Shown here piece after piece: positions 7,543 through 16,500 of a DNA stretch of 47,009 bases. How positions within the stretch are numbered: the stretch's first letter is position 1; the number at the start of each line of letters is the position of its first letter. The notes beneath the pieces are model-generated. The model was not told the origin of the DNA, did no database searches, and saw nothing but the letters and a program-made list of their open reading frames with translations. Made by a program: the position numbers and the translations under genes. The DNA comes from JADGGV01 sp035715725 (GTDB taxonomy: Bacteria; Gemmatimonadota; Gemmatimonadetes; Longimicrobiales; RSA9), in contig DASTKT010000192.1 of the NCBI GenBank assembly GCA_035715725.1, positions 1 through 47,009 of the forward strand. Direction: 5' to 3'.

Positions 7543-9882
7543 CTACTTGCTGCCGAGCGCCATCCACGTCTCGGCGCGCTGCATGTGAGCCTGCGCCTGC
7601 GCCTGACGCCCCTGCAGCGCGTCCGCCTGCCCCACCGCGACGTGAGCGTAGGCGTAGTAGTACGGGATCCCCTGCGTCGCCTTGTCGACCCAGTGCGTCC
7701 ACTTCTCGGGGAAGCCGTTGCTGTGCACGAACACGTTGCGCAGCAGCGCCTGCGTGCGCGGCAGGTCGATGTACTTCCCGGTGATCTGCGTGAACTGGTT
7801 GTCCGGCAGCTCGACCACGCCCGGCTGCGCCGCGGGGTCGATCGGCCCGTCGTTCAGCTTGAACGCGACGCCCTCGCGGACCAGGAACGGGAACAGGTTC
7901 AGGTTGTCGTACGTCTGCGTCGTCGTCGCGTAGTAGATCGGCCGGTCGCCGATCGCGTTCGTGATGATCGCCGTCATGAAGACGTCGGCCGGGATCAGCA
8001 CCTTCCCCGCCGGGATCGTGGACTCGAGCCGGCCCGCGTGGAACGTGAGCGGCTCCTGCGTCACGAAGGGCGGCGTGGCCGAGATGCGGTCGATCTGCTC
8101 GTCGTCGAGCGCGAGGATGCTCTTGCTCGGCTTGCGGCCGCCCGCCGCCGTCGGCCGCGGCGCGCCCGCGCCGGCCGCCTCGCCCGCCAGCGGCGTCGCG
8201 GCGGTGTTGTAGAACGGCGTCTTCGCGTTGGGCTCGTACTCGCGCTGGCAGATGATGCGCGTCGGGTCGTCCTTGGCGCTGACGCCCGCCGGGCACGGCG
8301 TCGTGAGCTGCCGGAGCTGCTTCACGTACCACGGCGTGTTGAGATAGCTCGTGACGATGACCGTCACGTCCTTGCGCACGCCCTCGACCTCCTGCGCGTA
8401 CCAGAGCGGGAACGTGTCGTTGTCGCCGTTCGTGAAGAGGACGCCGTACGGCTCGACGCTCTGGAGCAGGTTGTACGCCCAGTCGCGGGCGACGTAGTCG
8501 CCGCGGCGCGAGGCCCAGCTCCAGTTGAGCGCGAGCGGGATCAGCGCGACGACCAGGATGGGGGAGACGAGCGCGAGCGAGCGGCCTTCGTCGGCGCCGC
8601 GCAGGCTGGCCGCGACGCGCTGCCAGATCGCGGTCAGGCCGATCCCCGCCCACAGCCCCCAGACCGAGAAGCTGACGATGAAGAAGTAGTCTCGCTCGCG
8701 GACCTCGCGCAGCTCCATCTGCCGGCCGCCCTCCAGCGGGATGGAGTAGCCGTACTTGAAGTTCAGGTAGAAGACCAGCCCGAGCGAGAGCGTCAGGAAC
8801 AGCACCGCCATGTACGCCCAGCTGGTGCGGTCGCGCTTGTAATGGCTCCACGCGCCGTAGCCGCCGAGGAACATGAAGACCAGCGTGAAGAGCGGGCGCG
8901 GCGGGCCGAACCAGTTGAACGCGCCGCCGACCGAGCGGGCCCACTGCCAGTCGAAGTACTGCAGGTAGTTCGCGAGCTGCTTGACGAACAGGCCGATGTC
9001 GCGCGGCATCTGCGGGTCCATCGGGTTCGACAGCATCGACGGCTTGTCGTACTGCTTGCGGGCGAGCGACTCGAGCAGCGCGTGCCACGTGCTGGGGTCC
9101 GCCTCGTTGATCACCGGGTCCAGCGACGCGCGGATCGGCAGGAACAGGTGGATCGAGAGGCCGAGGAGCCCGACCACGACCGCGCCCGCCCACAGCTTCC
9201 AGTTCAGGAGCGTGCGCGGCTCGACCAGCAGGATGAAGACGACGAGCGCCGGCGCCGCGAGGAAGGACATCAGGTGGTTGCCCACCGAGAGCGCCAGGAT
9301 GAAGACCATCAGCAGGATCAGGTTGTCGTCCTTCCCCTGCCCGAGGTTGTCCCGCCACCGGAACGCCAGCCACGAGAGCAGCGCGATCGTGAAGAGCGAG
9401 ACCGTGTAGACCTTCTCGTTGACGTTCGACTGGTTCCAGACCGTGAACGCCGTCGCGCTGATGAGCACGGCGATCGCCGCGCCGGTGATGCGGACCCAGC
9501 CGCGCGACGTGAACGTCGCCAGGACCCGGTGCACGATGAGGAACCAGAACCCGTGGGCCAGCGCGCCCATCATCGCGCTGAACAGGTTGATCCGCGCCGC
9601 GACCGGCAGCCCCGTCCAGGACAGCAGCACATCCCACGCGCGGGCGAGGACCACGAACGTCGGGTTCCCCGGTGGATGCGGGATGCCGAGGATGTGGGCG
9701 GTGGCGATGTACTCGCTCGTGTCCCAGAACTGCGTGGTCGGCGCCAGCGTGATGGCGTAAAGCGCGAATACCGCCAGCGCGGCCAGCGCCGCCGCCAGGT
9801 ACGGCGCCCGGTACGGCTCCGCTTCCACGCGGTAACGCCCCGATCGGAAGCTGGTGGGCGCGGGTTCGACGATCTGCTTCAT
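7543..9882 (-). CDS. DUF2723 membrane protein, candidate protein O-mannosyltransferase (TMEM260-like)
   Basis: 779 aa with about ten N-terminal membrane segments and a soluble C-terminal half. The first large extracytoplasmic loop has WDTSEY (D54, E57) and HPPGNP (69-74), the conserved signature of DUF2723. The family's human member TMEM260 is a GT-C type protein O-mannosyltransferase, so the acidic residues in this loop are the likely catalytic site. The C-terminus ends in a short helical segment rich in Gln, Ala and Arg. Start: the ATG at 9882 begins MKQIVEP, just before the first membrane segment; a longer frame from 9966 adds 28 unsupported residues. It precedes the EamA gene by 3 bases. 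Role in glycosylation of exported proteins is inference from the family. Confidence 0.85.
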   Translation of the reverse strand: MKQIVEPAPTSFRSGRYRVEAEPYRAPYLAAALAALAVFALYAITLAPTTQFWDTSEYIATAHILGIPHPPGNPTFVVLARAWDVLLSWTGLPVAARINLFSAMMGALAHGFWFLIVHRVLATFTSRGWVRITGAAIAVLISATAFTVWNQSNVNEKVYTVSLFTIALLSWLAFRWRDNLGQGKDDNLILLMVFILALSVGNHLMSFLAAPALVVFILLVEPRTLLNWKLWAGAVVVGLLGLSIHLFLPIRASLDPVINEADPSTWHALLESLARKQYDKPSMLSNPMDPQMPRDIGLFVKQLANYLQYFDWQWARSVGGAFNWFGPPRPLFTLVFMFLGGYGAWSHYKRDRTSWAYMAVLFLTLSLGLVFYLNFKYGYSIPLEGGRQMELREVRERDYFFIVSFSVWGLWAGIGLTAIWQRVAASLRGADEGRSLALVSPILVVALIPLALNWSWASRRGDYVARDWAYNLLQSVEPYGVLFTNGDNDTFPLWYAQEVEGVRKDVTVIVTSYLNTPWYVKQLRQLTTPCPAGVSAKDDPTRIICQREYEPNAKTPFYNTAATPLAGEAAGAGAPRPTAAGGRKPSKSILALDDEQIDRISATPPFVTQEPLTFHAGRLESTIPAGKVLIPADVFMTAIITNAIGDRPIYYATTTQTYDNLNLFPFLVREGVAFKLNDGPIDPAAQPGVVELPDNQFTQITGKYIDLPRTQALLRNVFVHSNGFPEKWTHWVDKATQGIPYYYAYAHVAVGQADALQGRQAQAQAHMQRAETWMALGSK

Positions 9883-10063
9883 TGGTTCACTGTCCGTAGG
9901 CGATGACGTCCCGAAGCCCGGGAGTACCCGTCCGGCGCGGGCGCGTTCCGGCGCGGAAGCCCCCAAGTCTAGGCGCCCCGCGCCCCGCGCTCAAGGCCGC
10001 GCACCGCCGGCGGGTGCGGATCTTGCCCCCAGCCGATCCGTTGGATCGCACTCAGGAGGAGGC

Positions 10064-10324
10064 ATGCCCGGCACCGACAAGCGAGAAGCGGCGTACGTCC
10101 AGGCGCACACCGAGCTCATGAGCGAGATGCTGCGCGCCGGCGTCTTCGACATGGACGAGCATCTGCGGGGCGAGAACGTCGCGCGCATCGTCCGGGGTCT
10201 GAGCAAGAAGTACCCCGACCTGGACGACCAGATGGTCCGCCACCTCGTCGGCGAGGGGATGCAGCGAACGTACGGCGACGCGGCGACGAGCGAGTCGGCG
10301 AGGAAGGGCCGCGAGGGCCCGTAG
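10064..10324 (+). CDS. Small hypothetical protein
   Basis: 86 aa, not recognised. A strong Shine-Dalgarno (AGGAGGA, 10054-10060) precedes the ATG at 10064, and that ATG is chosen over upstream in-frame starts for this reason. The protein is soluble and mainly helical, with an acidic central helix (EHLRGENVARIVRGLSKKYP) and no signal peptide or Cys. It is divergent from the DUF2723 gene, whose start is 181 bp away, so they may share a regulatory region. The last four codons and the stop form the left half of a perfect 22-bp stem that opens the hairpin-array repeat, so its mRNA should end in a very stable hairpin. Function unknown. Confidence 0.75.
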   Translation: MPGTDKREAAYVQAHTELMSEMLRAGVFDMDEHLRGENVARIVRGLSKKYPDLDDQMVRHLVGEGMQRTYGDAATSESARKGREGP

Positions 10325-10960
10325 CCGGCGCGGAGCGCCGGCTACGGGCCCTCGCGGCGCGCAGCGCCGCGCACGCCCGCGTCGCGGGCTATCGCTCGCC
10401 TGCGGCTCGCGCACGTTTCACTGTCGTGGCGCTGCGCGCCACGCACGCTGGCGCTGTCGCTCGCCTGCGGCGAGCGCACGCCCGCTGCGCGGGCTGTAGC
10501 AGCGCTGCGCGCCGCGAGGTGCGGGGTGGGCGGGACCGCGCCCTCACGCGCTCCTGCGGGGCGGCCCGCCCGGCGCCTTCCCCCGGTCGCGCGGTGCCGT
10601 GGCTCCCCGTGCGCCGACCTCCATCCCCGTACCCGATCCGTTCACCCGCCGTCCGCCTCGGCCGCCGCGCTCCGACCCGAAAAACCCGTTCGCCGGCACA
10701 ACCGGCGGTGTGGCCGTTCTCGCGGCCGAAGGCCGCTACAGCGAGCGGAGCGAGCGTGCGCGAGCCGCCAGGCGAAGCGACAGTGAAACGTGCGCCGCCG
10801 AAGGCGGCGACAGCGCAGCGTGCGGCGCGCCGCAGGCGCGACGACAGCCCGCGCAGCGGGCGTGCGCGGCCGAAGGCCGCGACAGGGCCACCGTGCGCGA
10901 GCCGTCAGACGAGCGACAGCCCGCAACGCGGGCGTGCGCCGCGCCTCCGGCGCGGCGTCA
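10309..10960. repeat. Hairpin-array intergenic element, copy B (complete)
   Basis: The element fills the whole space between two convergent genes. It opens with a perfect 22-bp stem with a 5-base loop (10309-10330 against 10336-10357). A left array follows (about 10352-10500) in the CTGTCG - stem - CGCAC orientation, then a core (10502-10758) homologous to 71-332 of this window. The right array (about 10750-10960) has six or seven GTGCG - stem - CGACAG units. Its last unit contains the stop codon of the minus-strand gene (10958-10960). Between units the stem sequence changes on both sides together, keeping the pairing. No gene is credible inside; frames are Arg/Ala-rich. Confidence 0.85.
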
Positions 10961-11590
10961 GAACAGCTGCAGCCGAAGCCCGACCGTGAGGAAGATGTCG
11001 TTCTGGAGCCGCCGGTGGCCGGTCGAGGGCGCGGTGAAGCGGCTGACGTAGTCGCTGGCCTCGGCGGCGAGGCCGAGGGGGCCCCAGCGCGCCTCGGCGC
11101 CGGCGGCGGCGTGCAGCGCGGGGTCCGTGCGGTCGCCGGGGAGCACGCCGGCGAGCGCGCGGGTGAGGTCGGTCTCCGAGACGATGTAGCGCTTGAGGCC
11201 GGCGCCGGCCGCGACGTAGGGTCGCACCGGGGCGCGCCGGTCGAAGGGACGCAGCACCACGTCGGCGGCCGCGGCCACGAGACCCACCCCGACCGAGTCG
11301 AGCGTGAAGCCGTGGGCGACCAGCGTGGAGGCGGTCGCGTAGTCCACGCCCGCCCGGACGCCGAGGCGCAGGCGCGGCGCGTCCAGCTCGAGGCCGAGGC
11401 CGACGGCCAGGCTGGGGGCGAGCTCGGCGCGGAAGCGGATGAGGCCGTCGTGCTCGCGCACGAGCCGGCCGGCCGGGACGAACGCGCCGAGCCGCGGCTC
11501 CACGTGCAGCTCGAGCCGCTGCGCGGCGGTGGGCGCGGCCCGGCCCAGGAGCGCAAGCCCCAGAAGGGCCGCCCCCGCGCGACCCGCCAT
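10958..11590 (-). CDS. Predicted outer-membrane beta-barrel protein
   Basis: 210 aa. An N-terminal signal peptide is clear: hydrophobic core AALLGLALLG and a cleavage site near TAAQ at about 23. The mature part is built from alternating amphipathic strands (for example LRLGVRAGVDYA, PYVAAGAGLKRY) and ends with LRLQLF, a C-terminal Phe strand typical of outer-membrane barrels that need the Bam machinery. The size suggests eight strands, like OmpA/OmpW-type porins or assembly-adaptor barrels; no specific family is recognised. The ATG at 11590 is chosen because it opens the signal peptide; 46 upstream codons in frame overlap trpE on the other strand. It is divergent from trpE, with starts only 37 bp apart. 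Its stop is embedded in the hairpin-array repeat. Confidence 0.7.
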   Translation of the reverse strand: MAGRAGAALLGLALLGRAAPTAAQRLELHVEPRLGAFVPAGRLVREHDGLIRFRAELAPSLAVGLGLELDAPRLRLGVRAGVDYATASTLVAHGFTLDSVGVGLVAAAADVVLRPFDRRAPVRPYVAAGAGLKRYIVSETDLTRALAGVLPGDRTDPALHAAAGAEARWGPLGLAAEASDYVSRFTAPSTGHRRLQNDIFLTVGLRLQLF

Positions 11591-11627
11591 TGACAGCCCC
11601 GCGCGCTCCGTCGACATTCCCGGCCTT

Positions 11628-13142
11628 ATGCTGAAGCCCACGCGGGACGAGTTCGTCCACTTCGCACGGGACGCCACGCTCGTCCCGGTCTGGCGCGAGT
11701 TCCTCTTCGACGTCGACACCGCCGTCACCGCCTACGCCAAGCTCCGGCAGGCGCCCTTCGGGTTCCTGCTCGAGTCCGTCGTGGGCGGCGAGAAGTGGGC
11801 CCGCCACACGTTCCTCGGCACCGCGCCGCGCGAGGCGTGGCGGATCGAGCCGGGCGGCGCGGCCACCAGCCGCTGGACTCCCGCCGGCGGCTGGGAGCCG
11901 CCCGTGCCCAGCGCCGATCCGCTCGGCGAGCTCGACGCCATCCTGCGCGCCCGCCGCCTGGCTCAGGTACCCGGGCTCCCCCGCTTCGTCGGCGGCGCCG
12001 TCGGCTACCTCGGCTACGACGTGATCCGCCTCGTCGAGCGGCTCCCCGAGCCGAAGCCCGACCCGCTCGGCGCGCCGTGGGCGCTCCTCCTCTTCACGGA
12101 CACGCTCCTCGTCATCGACAACCTGTTCGGCCGTGCCCTCGCCGTGGCCACCGTCGACGTGACGGACGCCGACGAGCCCGAGTTGCGCCGGCGATACGAT
12201 GAGGCCGCCGAGGCCGTCGACGCCATGGTGCGCCGGCTCGCCGAGGGGCGCGCCCCCGCGCCGCTCGACCTGAGCGAGCCGGCCGCGCCGTCGCCCATTA
12301 ATAGCAGTTACACGCGCGAGAGGTTCGAGGCGCACGTCCAGCGCATCCGCGAGTACATCGCCGCCGGCGACGCCTTCCAGGTCGTCCTCAGCCAGCGGCT
12401 CGGCGTCCCGCTCGAGGCCGAGCCCTTCGACCTGTACCGCGCGCTGCGCTCGCTGAACCCGTCGCCCTACCTCTTCTTCCTCGAGCTGGACGACCTCACG
12501 CTCGTCGGCTCCTCGCCCGAGGTGCTGGTGCGCGCCGAGGAGGGGCGGGTCGTCGTCCGGCCGATCGCCGGCACGCGCCGGCGCGGCAAGGACGACGACG
12601 AGGACGCCGCCCTCGTCGCCGACCTCCTGGCCGACGAGAAGGAGCGGGCCGAGCACCTCATGCTCGTCGACCTCGGCCGCAACGACGTCGGCCGCGTCGC
12701 CCGCTTCGGCACGGTCAAGGTCCCCGAGTTCATGGGGATCGAGAAGTACAGCCACGTCCTCCACCTGGTCAGCCAGGTCGAGGGCGAGCTGAGGCCCGGC
12801 CTCTCCGCCGTCGACGTCTTCCGCGCCTGCTTCCCGGCCGGCACCGTGAGCGGCGCGCCGAAGATCCGCGCCATGGAGATCATCGACGAGCTCGAGCCGA
12901 TTGCGCGCGGCCCCTACGCGGGGGCGGTCGGCTACTTCGCATACGGCGGCCAGGCCATGGACACGGCCATCGCCATCCGCACGCTCGTGGCCCGGGATGG
13001 GGAGGCGTTCGTGCAGGCCGGCGCCGGCATCGTCGCCGACTCGAACCCGGCCGCCGAGTTCGAGGAGACGCTCGCCAAGGCCCGCGCGCTCCTGCGCGTC
13101 GTCGACTCCGCGCCCCGCCCGACGCCGGGGGCCGATCGGTAA
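11628..13142 (+). CDS. trpE: Anthranilate synthase component I
   Basis: 504 aa. Converts chorismate plus ammonia (from the TrpG glutaminase) to anthranilate, the first step of tryptophan synthesis. The N-terminal LLES at 47-50 is the tryptophan feedback motif that separates TrpE from PabB. The catalytic domain has GDAFQVVLSQR, IAGTRRRG, LVDLGRNDVGRVA, SGAPKIRAMEIIDELEP and the terminal AGAGIVADSNP, all classic chorismate-utilising signatures. Length is normal. No trpG, trpD or trpC follows: the gene stands alone, with 457 bp of non-coding DNA downstream, so the partners must be elsewhere. A perfect TTGACA at 11590-11595 lies 32 bp upstream of the ATG and could serve as its -35 box, though the matching -10 (near 11613) is weak. 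There is no obvious ribosome site. Confidence 0.95.
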   Translation: MLKPTRDEFVHFARDATLVPVWREFLFDVDTAVTAYAKLRQAPFGFLLESVVGGEKWARHTFLGTAPREAWRIEPGGAATSRWTPAGGWEPPVPSADPLGELDAILRARRLAQVPGLPRFVGGAVGYLGYDVIRLVERLPEPKPDPLGAPWALLLFTDTLLVIDNLFGRALAVATVDVTDADEPELRRRYDEAAEAVDAMVRRLAEGRAPAPLDLSEPAAPSPINSSYTRERFEAHVQRIREYIAAGDAFQVVLSQRLGVPLEAEPFDLYRALRSLNPSPYLFFLELDDLTLVGSSPEVLVRAEEGRVVVRPIAGTRRRGKDDDEDAALVADLLADEKERAEHLMLVDLGRNDVGRVARFGTVKVPEFMGIEKYSHVLHLVSQVEGELRPGLSAVDVFRACFPAGTVSGAPKIRAMEIIDELEPIARGPYAGAVGYFAYGGQAMDTAIAIRTLVARDGEAFVQAGAGIVADSNPAAEFEETLAKARALLRVVDSAPRPTPGADR

Positions 13143-13211
13143 CCCGCCGGCGGCGCGTCCGCCCCGAACTCACGGGAAACTTCCCCGTCAAACGCGAATC
13201 GAAAACAATTC

Positions 13212-13352
13212 CGGGACGGATGCGCCGGCAAATAGCGGTGTGCATCCGTCCCGAATTCGTGTGTGGCGACACCCCCCGCAGACCGACAAAACCCCGGAGC
13301 GTGTGCATCGGGCCCGCGTTCGTGTGGATCGGCCCCAGGGACGAACGGATGC
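13212..13352. repeat. Four related 12-bp sites in a symmetric -,+,+,- arrangement
   Basis: A GCATC-containing 12-mer recurs: complement of GCATCCGTCCCG at 13212-13223, the same word at 13242-13253, GCATCGGGCCCG at 13305-13316, and the complement of GCATCCGTTCGT at 13341-13352. The first two form a perfect 12-bp inverted repeat with an 18-bp loop. The two middle copies are part of longer direct repeats (13238-13271 and 13301-13334) sharing GTGTGCATC and TTCGTGTG. They lie between trpE and the outer-membrane operon, upstream of its likely promoter, so they could be operator sites or a decayed repeat. The rest of 13143-13599 is unusually AT-rich for this DNA. Confidence 0.6.
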
Positions 13353-13419
13353 GGCCCCGTGTCACATTTGGGCTTCGTGGCACGTTGTATCGCGCGAGGC
13401 GGATACTCCCAGATCGCTC

Positions 13420-13448
13420 TTGACGTCGCGATGCAGCGGCTACTATTC
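13420..13448 (+). promoter_or_regulatory. Predicted promoter of the outer-membrane operon
   Basis: TTGACG (13420-13425) is followed after 17 bases by CTATTC (13443-13448); TACTAT (13441-13446) overlaps it with a 15-base gap. This is the best housekeeping-type promoter in the gap and would give a leader of about 145 bases before the ATG at 13600. Confidence 0.55.
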
Positions 13449-13507
13449 TGCCGCGCGACTGCGCCAGAATCATTAACGCGATCTAGGTAATCCCCCGACT
13501 GCAGCGG

Positions 13508-13558
13508 GTCGGCGACAGCGTGGCAATGGGCACCGCACCGTCCATTGTCGCCGCTGAC
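13508..13558 (+). promoter_or_regulatory. Structured 5' leader hairpin before the TonB-dependent receptor gene
   Basis: CAATGG (13524-13529) pairs with 13542-13547. GGCGA (13511-13515) pairs with TCGCC (13548-13552) across an 8-base bulge, and GTC (13508-13510) pairs with GAC (13556-13558). It lies in the predicted untranslated leader. No known riboswitch class is recognised. Confidence 0.4.
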
Positions 13559-13599
13559 CCCGTCTGTGTGTCACCCATCCCCTCTGGACGGAGGACTGC

Positions 13600-16500
13600 A
13601 TGCACGTAACGACACGCCGTGGTGGCGCGTGCGCATTCCTCGTCGCTCTGCTGGTGGCCCTCATGGTCGGGCCAGCCTCGGCGCAGCAGACGACGGGGAA
13701 GGTGGACGGTCGCGTCCTGGACGCCGCGACGGGGCAACCCCTCGTCGGCGCCCAGGTGACGATCGTCGGCACCACGCTCGGCAACATCACGGATCGGACG
13801 GGCTACTTCTTCATCAACAACGTCCCGGCCGGTCTGCACAACGTCCAGGCCCAGTACATCGGGTACCGGAACGTCACGATCACCGACCAGCGCGTCCTCG
13901 CCGGTCAGACCATGACGCTGAACTTCCAACTGCCGCAGGAGGCGGTGGCGCTGGAGGCGATCACGGTCCGCGGCGAGGCGAACCCGCTGGTGCCGCGGGA
14001 TCAGACCTCGTCCAAGGCGGCGACCACGGGCGACGTGGTGGACGCGCTCCCCGTGCCGGACGTGCGCGCGGTCGTCGCGCTGCAGCCGGGCGTGGTCGAG
14101 ACGAACGACTTCCGCGGCCAGGTGATCCGCGGCGGCCGGCCGGGTGAGGCCGCCGTCTACCTCGACGGCGTGCTCGTGCGCGACTTCAACATCGGCTCGC
14201 AGTCGCAGGTGACGCTCCAGACGAACGCGGTCGAAGAGGTCGACGTCCTGCTGGGTGGCTTCGGTGCGGAGTACGGGCAGGCCTCCTCGGGCGTGATCAA
14301 CCTGGTCTCGAAGGGCGGCTCCACGAAGTGGACGGGCGCGCTCGCGTTCGAGACGGACCAGGTGACGATCGGCAAGAGCTACGGCTACAGCCGGGCGGAG
14401 GCGAGCATCTCGGGCCCGCTCCTCGGCGAGAAGCTCGGCTTCACGCTGGCGGGCACGGCGATCGGGCAGGAGGACGTCCGCCCGACGTTCCTGGGCGCGG
14501 ATGCGGGCCTGATGCCGTACCAGGACATCGTCACCGGCGAGACGAAGACGATCGCGATCACGCCGGCGAAGTACTTCACCGAGACGCCGGACTTCGACAC
14601 GTTCGTGAACGGCTCGGACACGGTCAAGCTGCGCCACTACGAGCAGATCACCGGTCTCGGCGACAAGCGGCCGTACAACAACGGCGACGAGTACAACCTG
14701 AACCTGACGTTCCGCGGCTCGCCGACGAAGACGACGCGCTTCAACCTGGGCGGCACGATCGCCCGCGACCAGCGCCGGATCTTCAGCACGGCGTTCATCG
14801 CGCGGCCCGAGGGGATGGCCGGGCGGCGCAACAAGAACTACCTGCTGCGCGCGGGCCTGGAGCAGATCCTGTTCCAGGGCGCCGACCGGGGCGCCACGCT
14901 GCGCCTGAACGTCGCGTACGGGCAGGACCAGGCGTACCAGGGCAACATGGGGGAGACGCTGGCGGACACGCTCGCGATCCTCAAGGGCGACAAGTACCCG
15001 CTGAAGGGCGACCTGCTCGGCTTCACGTTCGCCGACTTCAAGTTCCCGTTCGAGGGAAAGTACACGCTCGCGAAGTTCCTGGACCGCTACAAGGCGATGC
15101 AGGAGGATCCGTCGCTCAGCTACCTGGTGCCGTTCGAGGCCCTGATCAACCCGGCCACGGGCGAGCCGTACACGGTGCAGGAGGCGGCGAACCTGTACCA
15201 GACGCGGAGCACGAACGACAACCCGTACGGGATCAACGAGTTCACGACGGCCGGCTTCGCCGGCTTCGCGTACCGCCAGGAGAAGACGGCGTCGGCGCGC
15301 GCGGACCTCGACTGGCAGGCCAACCGCTACAACCGGATCGGCATCGGCGCCGAGGTCTACAAAAAGGACCTCGATTACGTCGGCGGCTCGAGCTTCCGGT
15401 CGGACGCGCTGGGGACGATCAGCCCCACGTCGCCCGCGTTCCAGAACGTCTACACGGCCAAGCCGACGATCGGCGGCTTCTACGCGAAGGACAAGCTGGA
15501 CCTGGGCGAGATCGTGGTCGAGCTGGGCGCGCGCCTCGACATGTTCTCGAGCGATGTGAGCTACCCCAAGCTCCCGGGCTTCGTGCTCCCGACGCGGAAC
15601 GCCGCGACGGGTGAGCTGATCACGCCGGAGTTCGAGAAGCAGAAGACGCAGTGGCTGCTGAGCCCGCGCCTGGGCGTGGCGTTCCCGGTCACGGACAACA
15701 CGCAGTTCCGGTTGTCATACGGGCACTTCACGCAGGTGCCGGCGCTGAACTTCCTGTTCGGCGGCACGCTGCTGGACCTGAACAAGACGAACGCGAACTC
15801 GGTGTTCGGCCGACCGATCAAGTTCGGCCGCACGATCGGCTACGAGTTCGGGATCACGCACTCGTTCGACCCGATGACGGTGCTCGACGTCTCCGGGTAC
15901 GCGCGTGAGAAGCAGGGCGACGTCGCGTTCCGGGTGCAGAACTTCGACATCCCGAGCCTGGGCACGAAGCCGGTCAAGGTGCTGACGAACGCGGACTTCG
16001 GCTACACGCGCGGGCTGGACCTGCGGCTGAGCCGCCGCATCTCGAACTCGGTCGGGATCCAGCTCAACTACAGCTTCCTGACCTCGCAGGGCACCGGGTC
16101 GGATCCGACGGCGTACGTGGGCTCGATCGGCCGCCTGGTGGACCCGATCAACGGCTCGGAGGTCCCGCCGCCGGAGTCGACGATCCCGACGGACTTCGAC
16201 CAGCGGCACAAGATCTCGGCCTCCGGCGCGGTCACCACGCCGAAGAACATCGCCGAGAACAGCCCGGTGGCGAACGCGCTGCTGAAGGACCTGAACGTGA
16301 CGCTGGCGTTCCGGGCGAACAGCGGGCTGCCGTACACGCGGTCGAGCACGCCGGGCGCGACAATCGGCGGCGGGGAGACGTTCGAGGAGCCGCTGAACGC
16401 GTCGCGGCTGCCCTGGACGTACGACCTGAGCGGGCGGCTGGGCCGGCAGTTCACGGTCGGGCGCAACAACTTCCTGGCCTACATCGACGGTCGCAACATC

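Noticed and set aside
6385..9906. 1173-codon open frame on the plus strand opposite the EamA and DUF2723 genes
   Set aside because: Its composition (Arg/Glu/Gln/Asp runs) is typical of a GC shadow; the minus-strand frames have clear membrane segments and family motifs.
11628..13142. Possibility that the chorismate enzyme is PabB
   Set aside because: The LLES feedback motif and the VPVWREFLFDVDTAVTAY N-terminal region fit TrpE.
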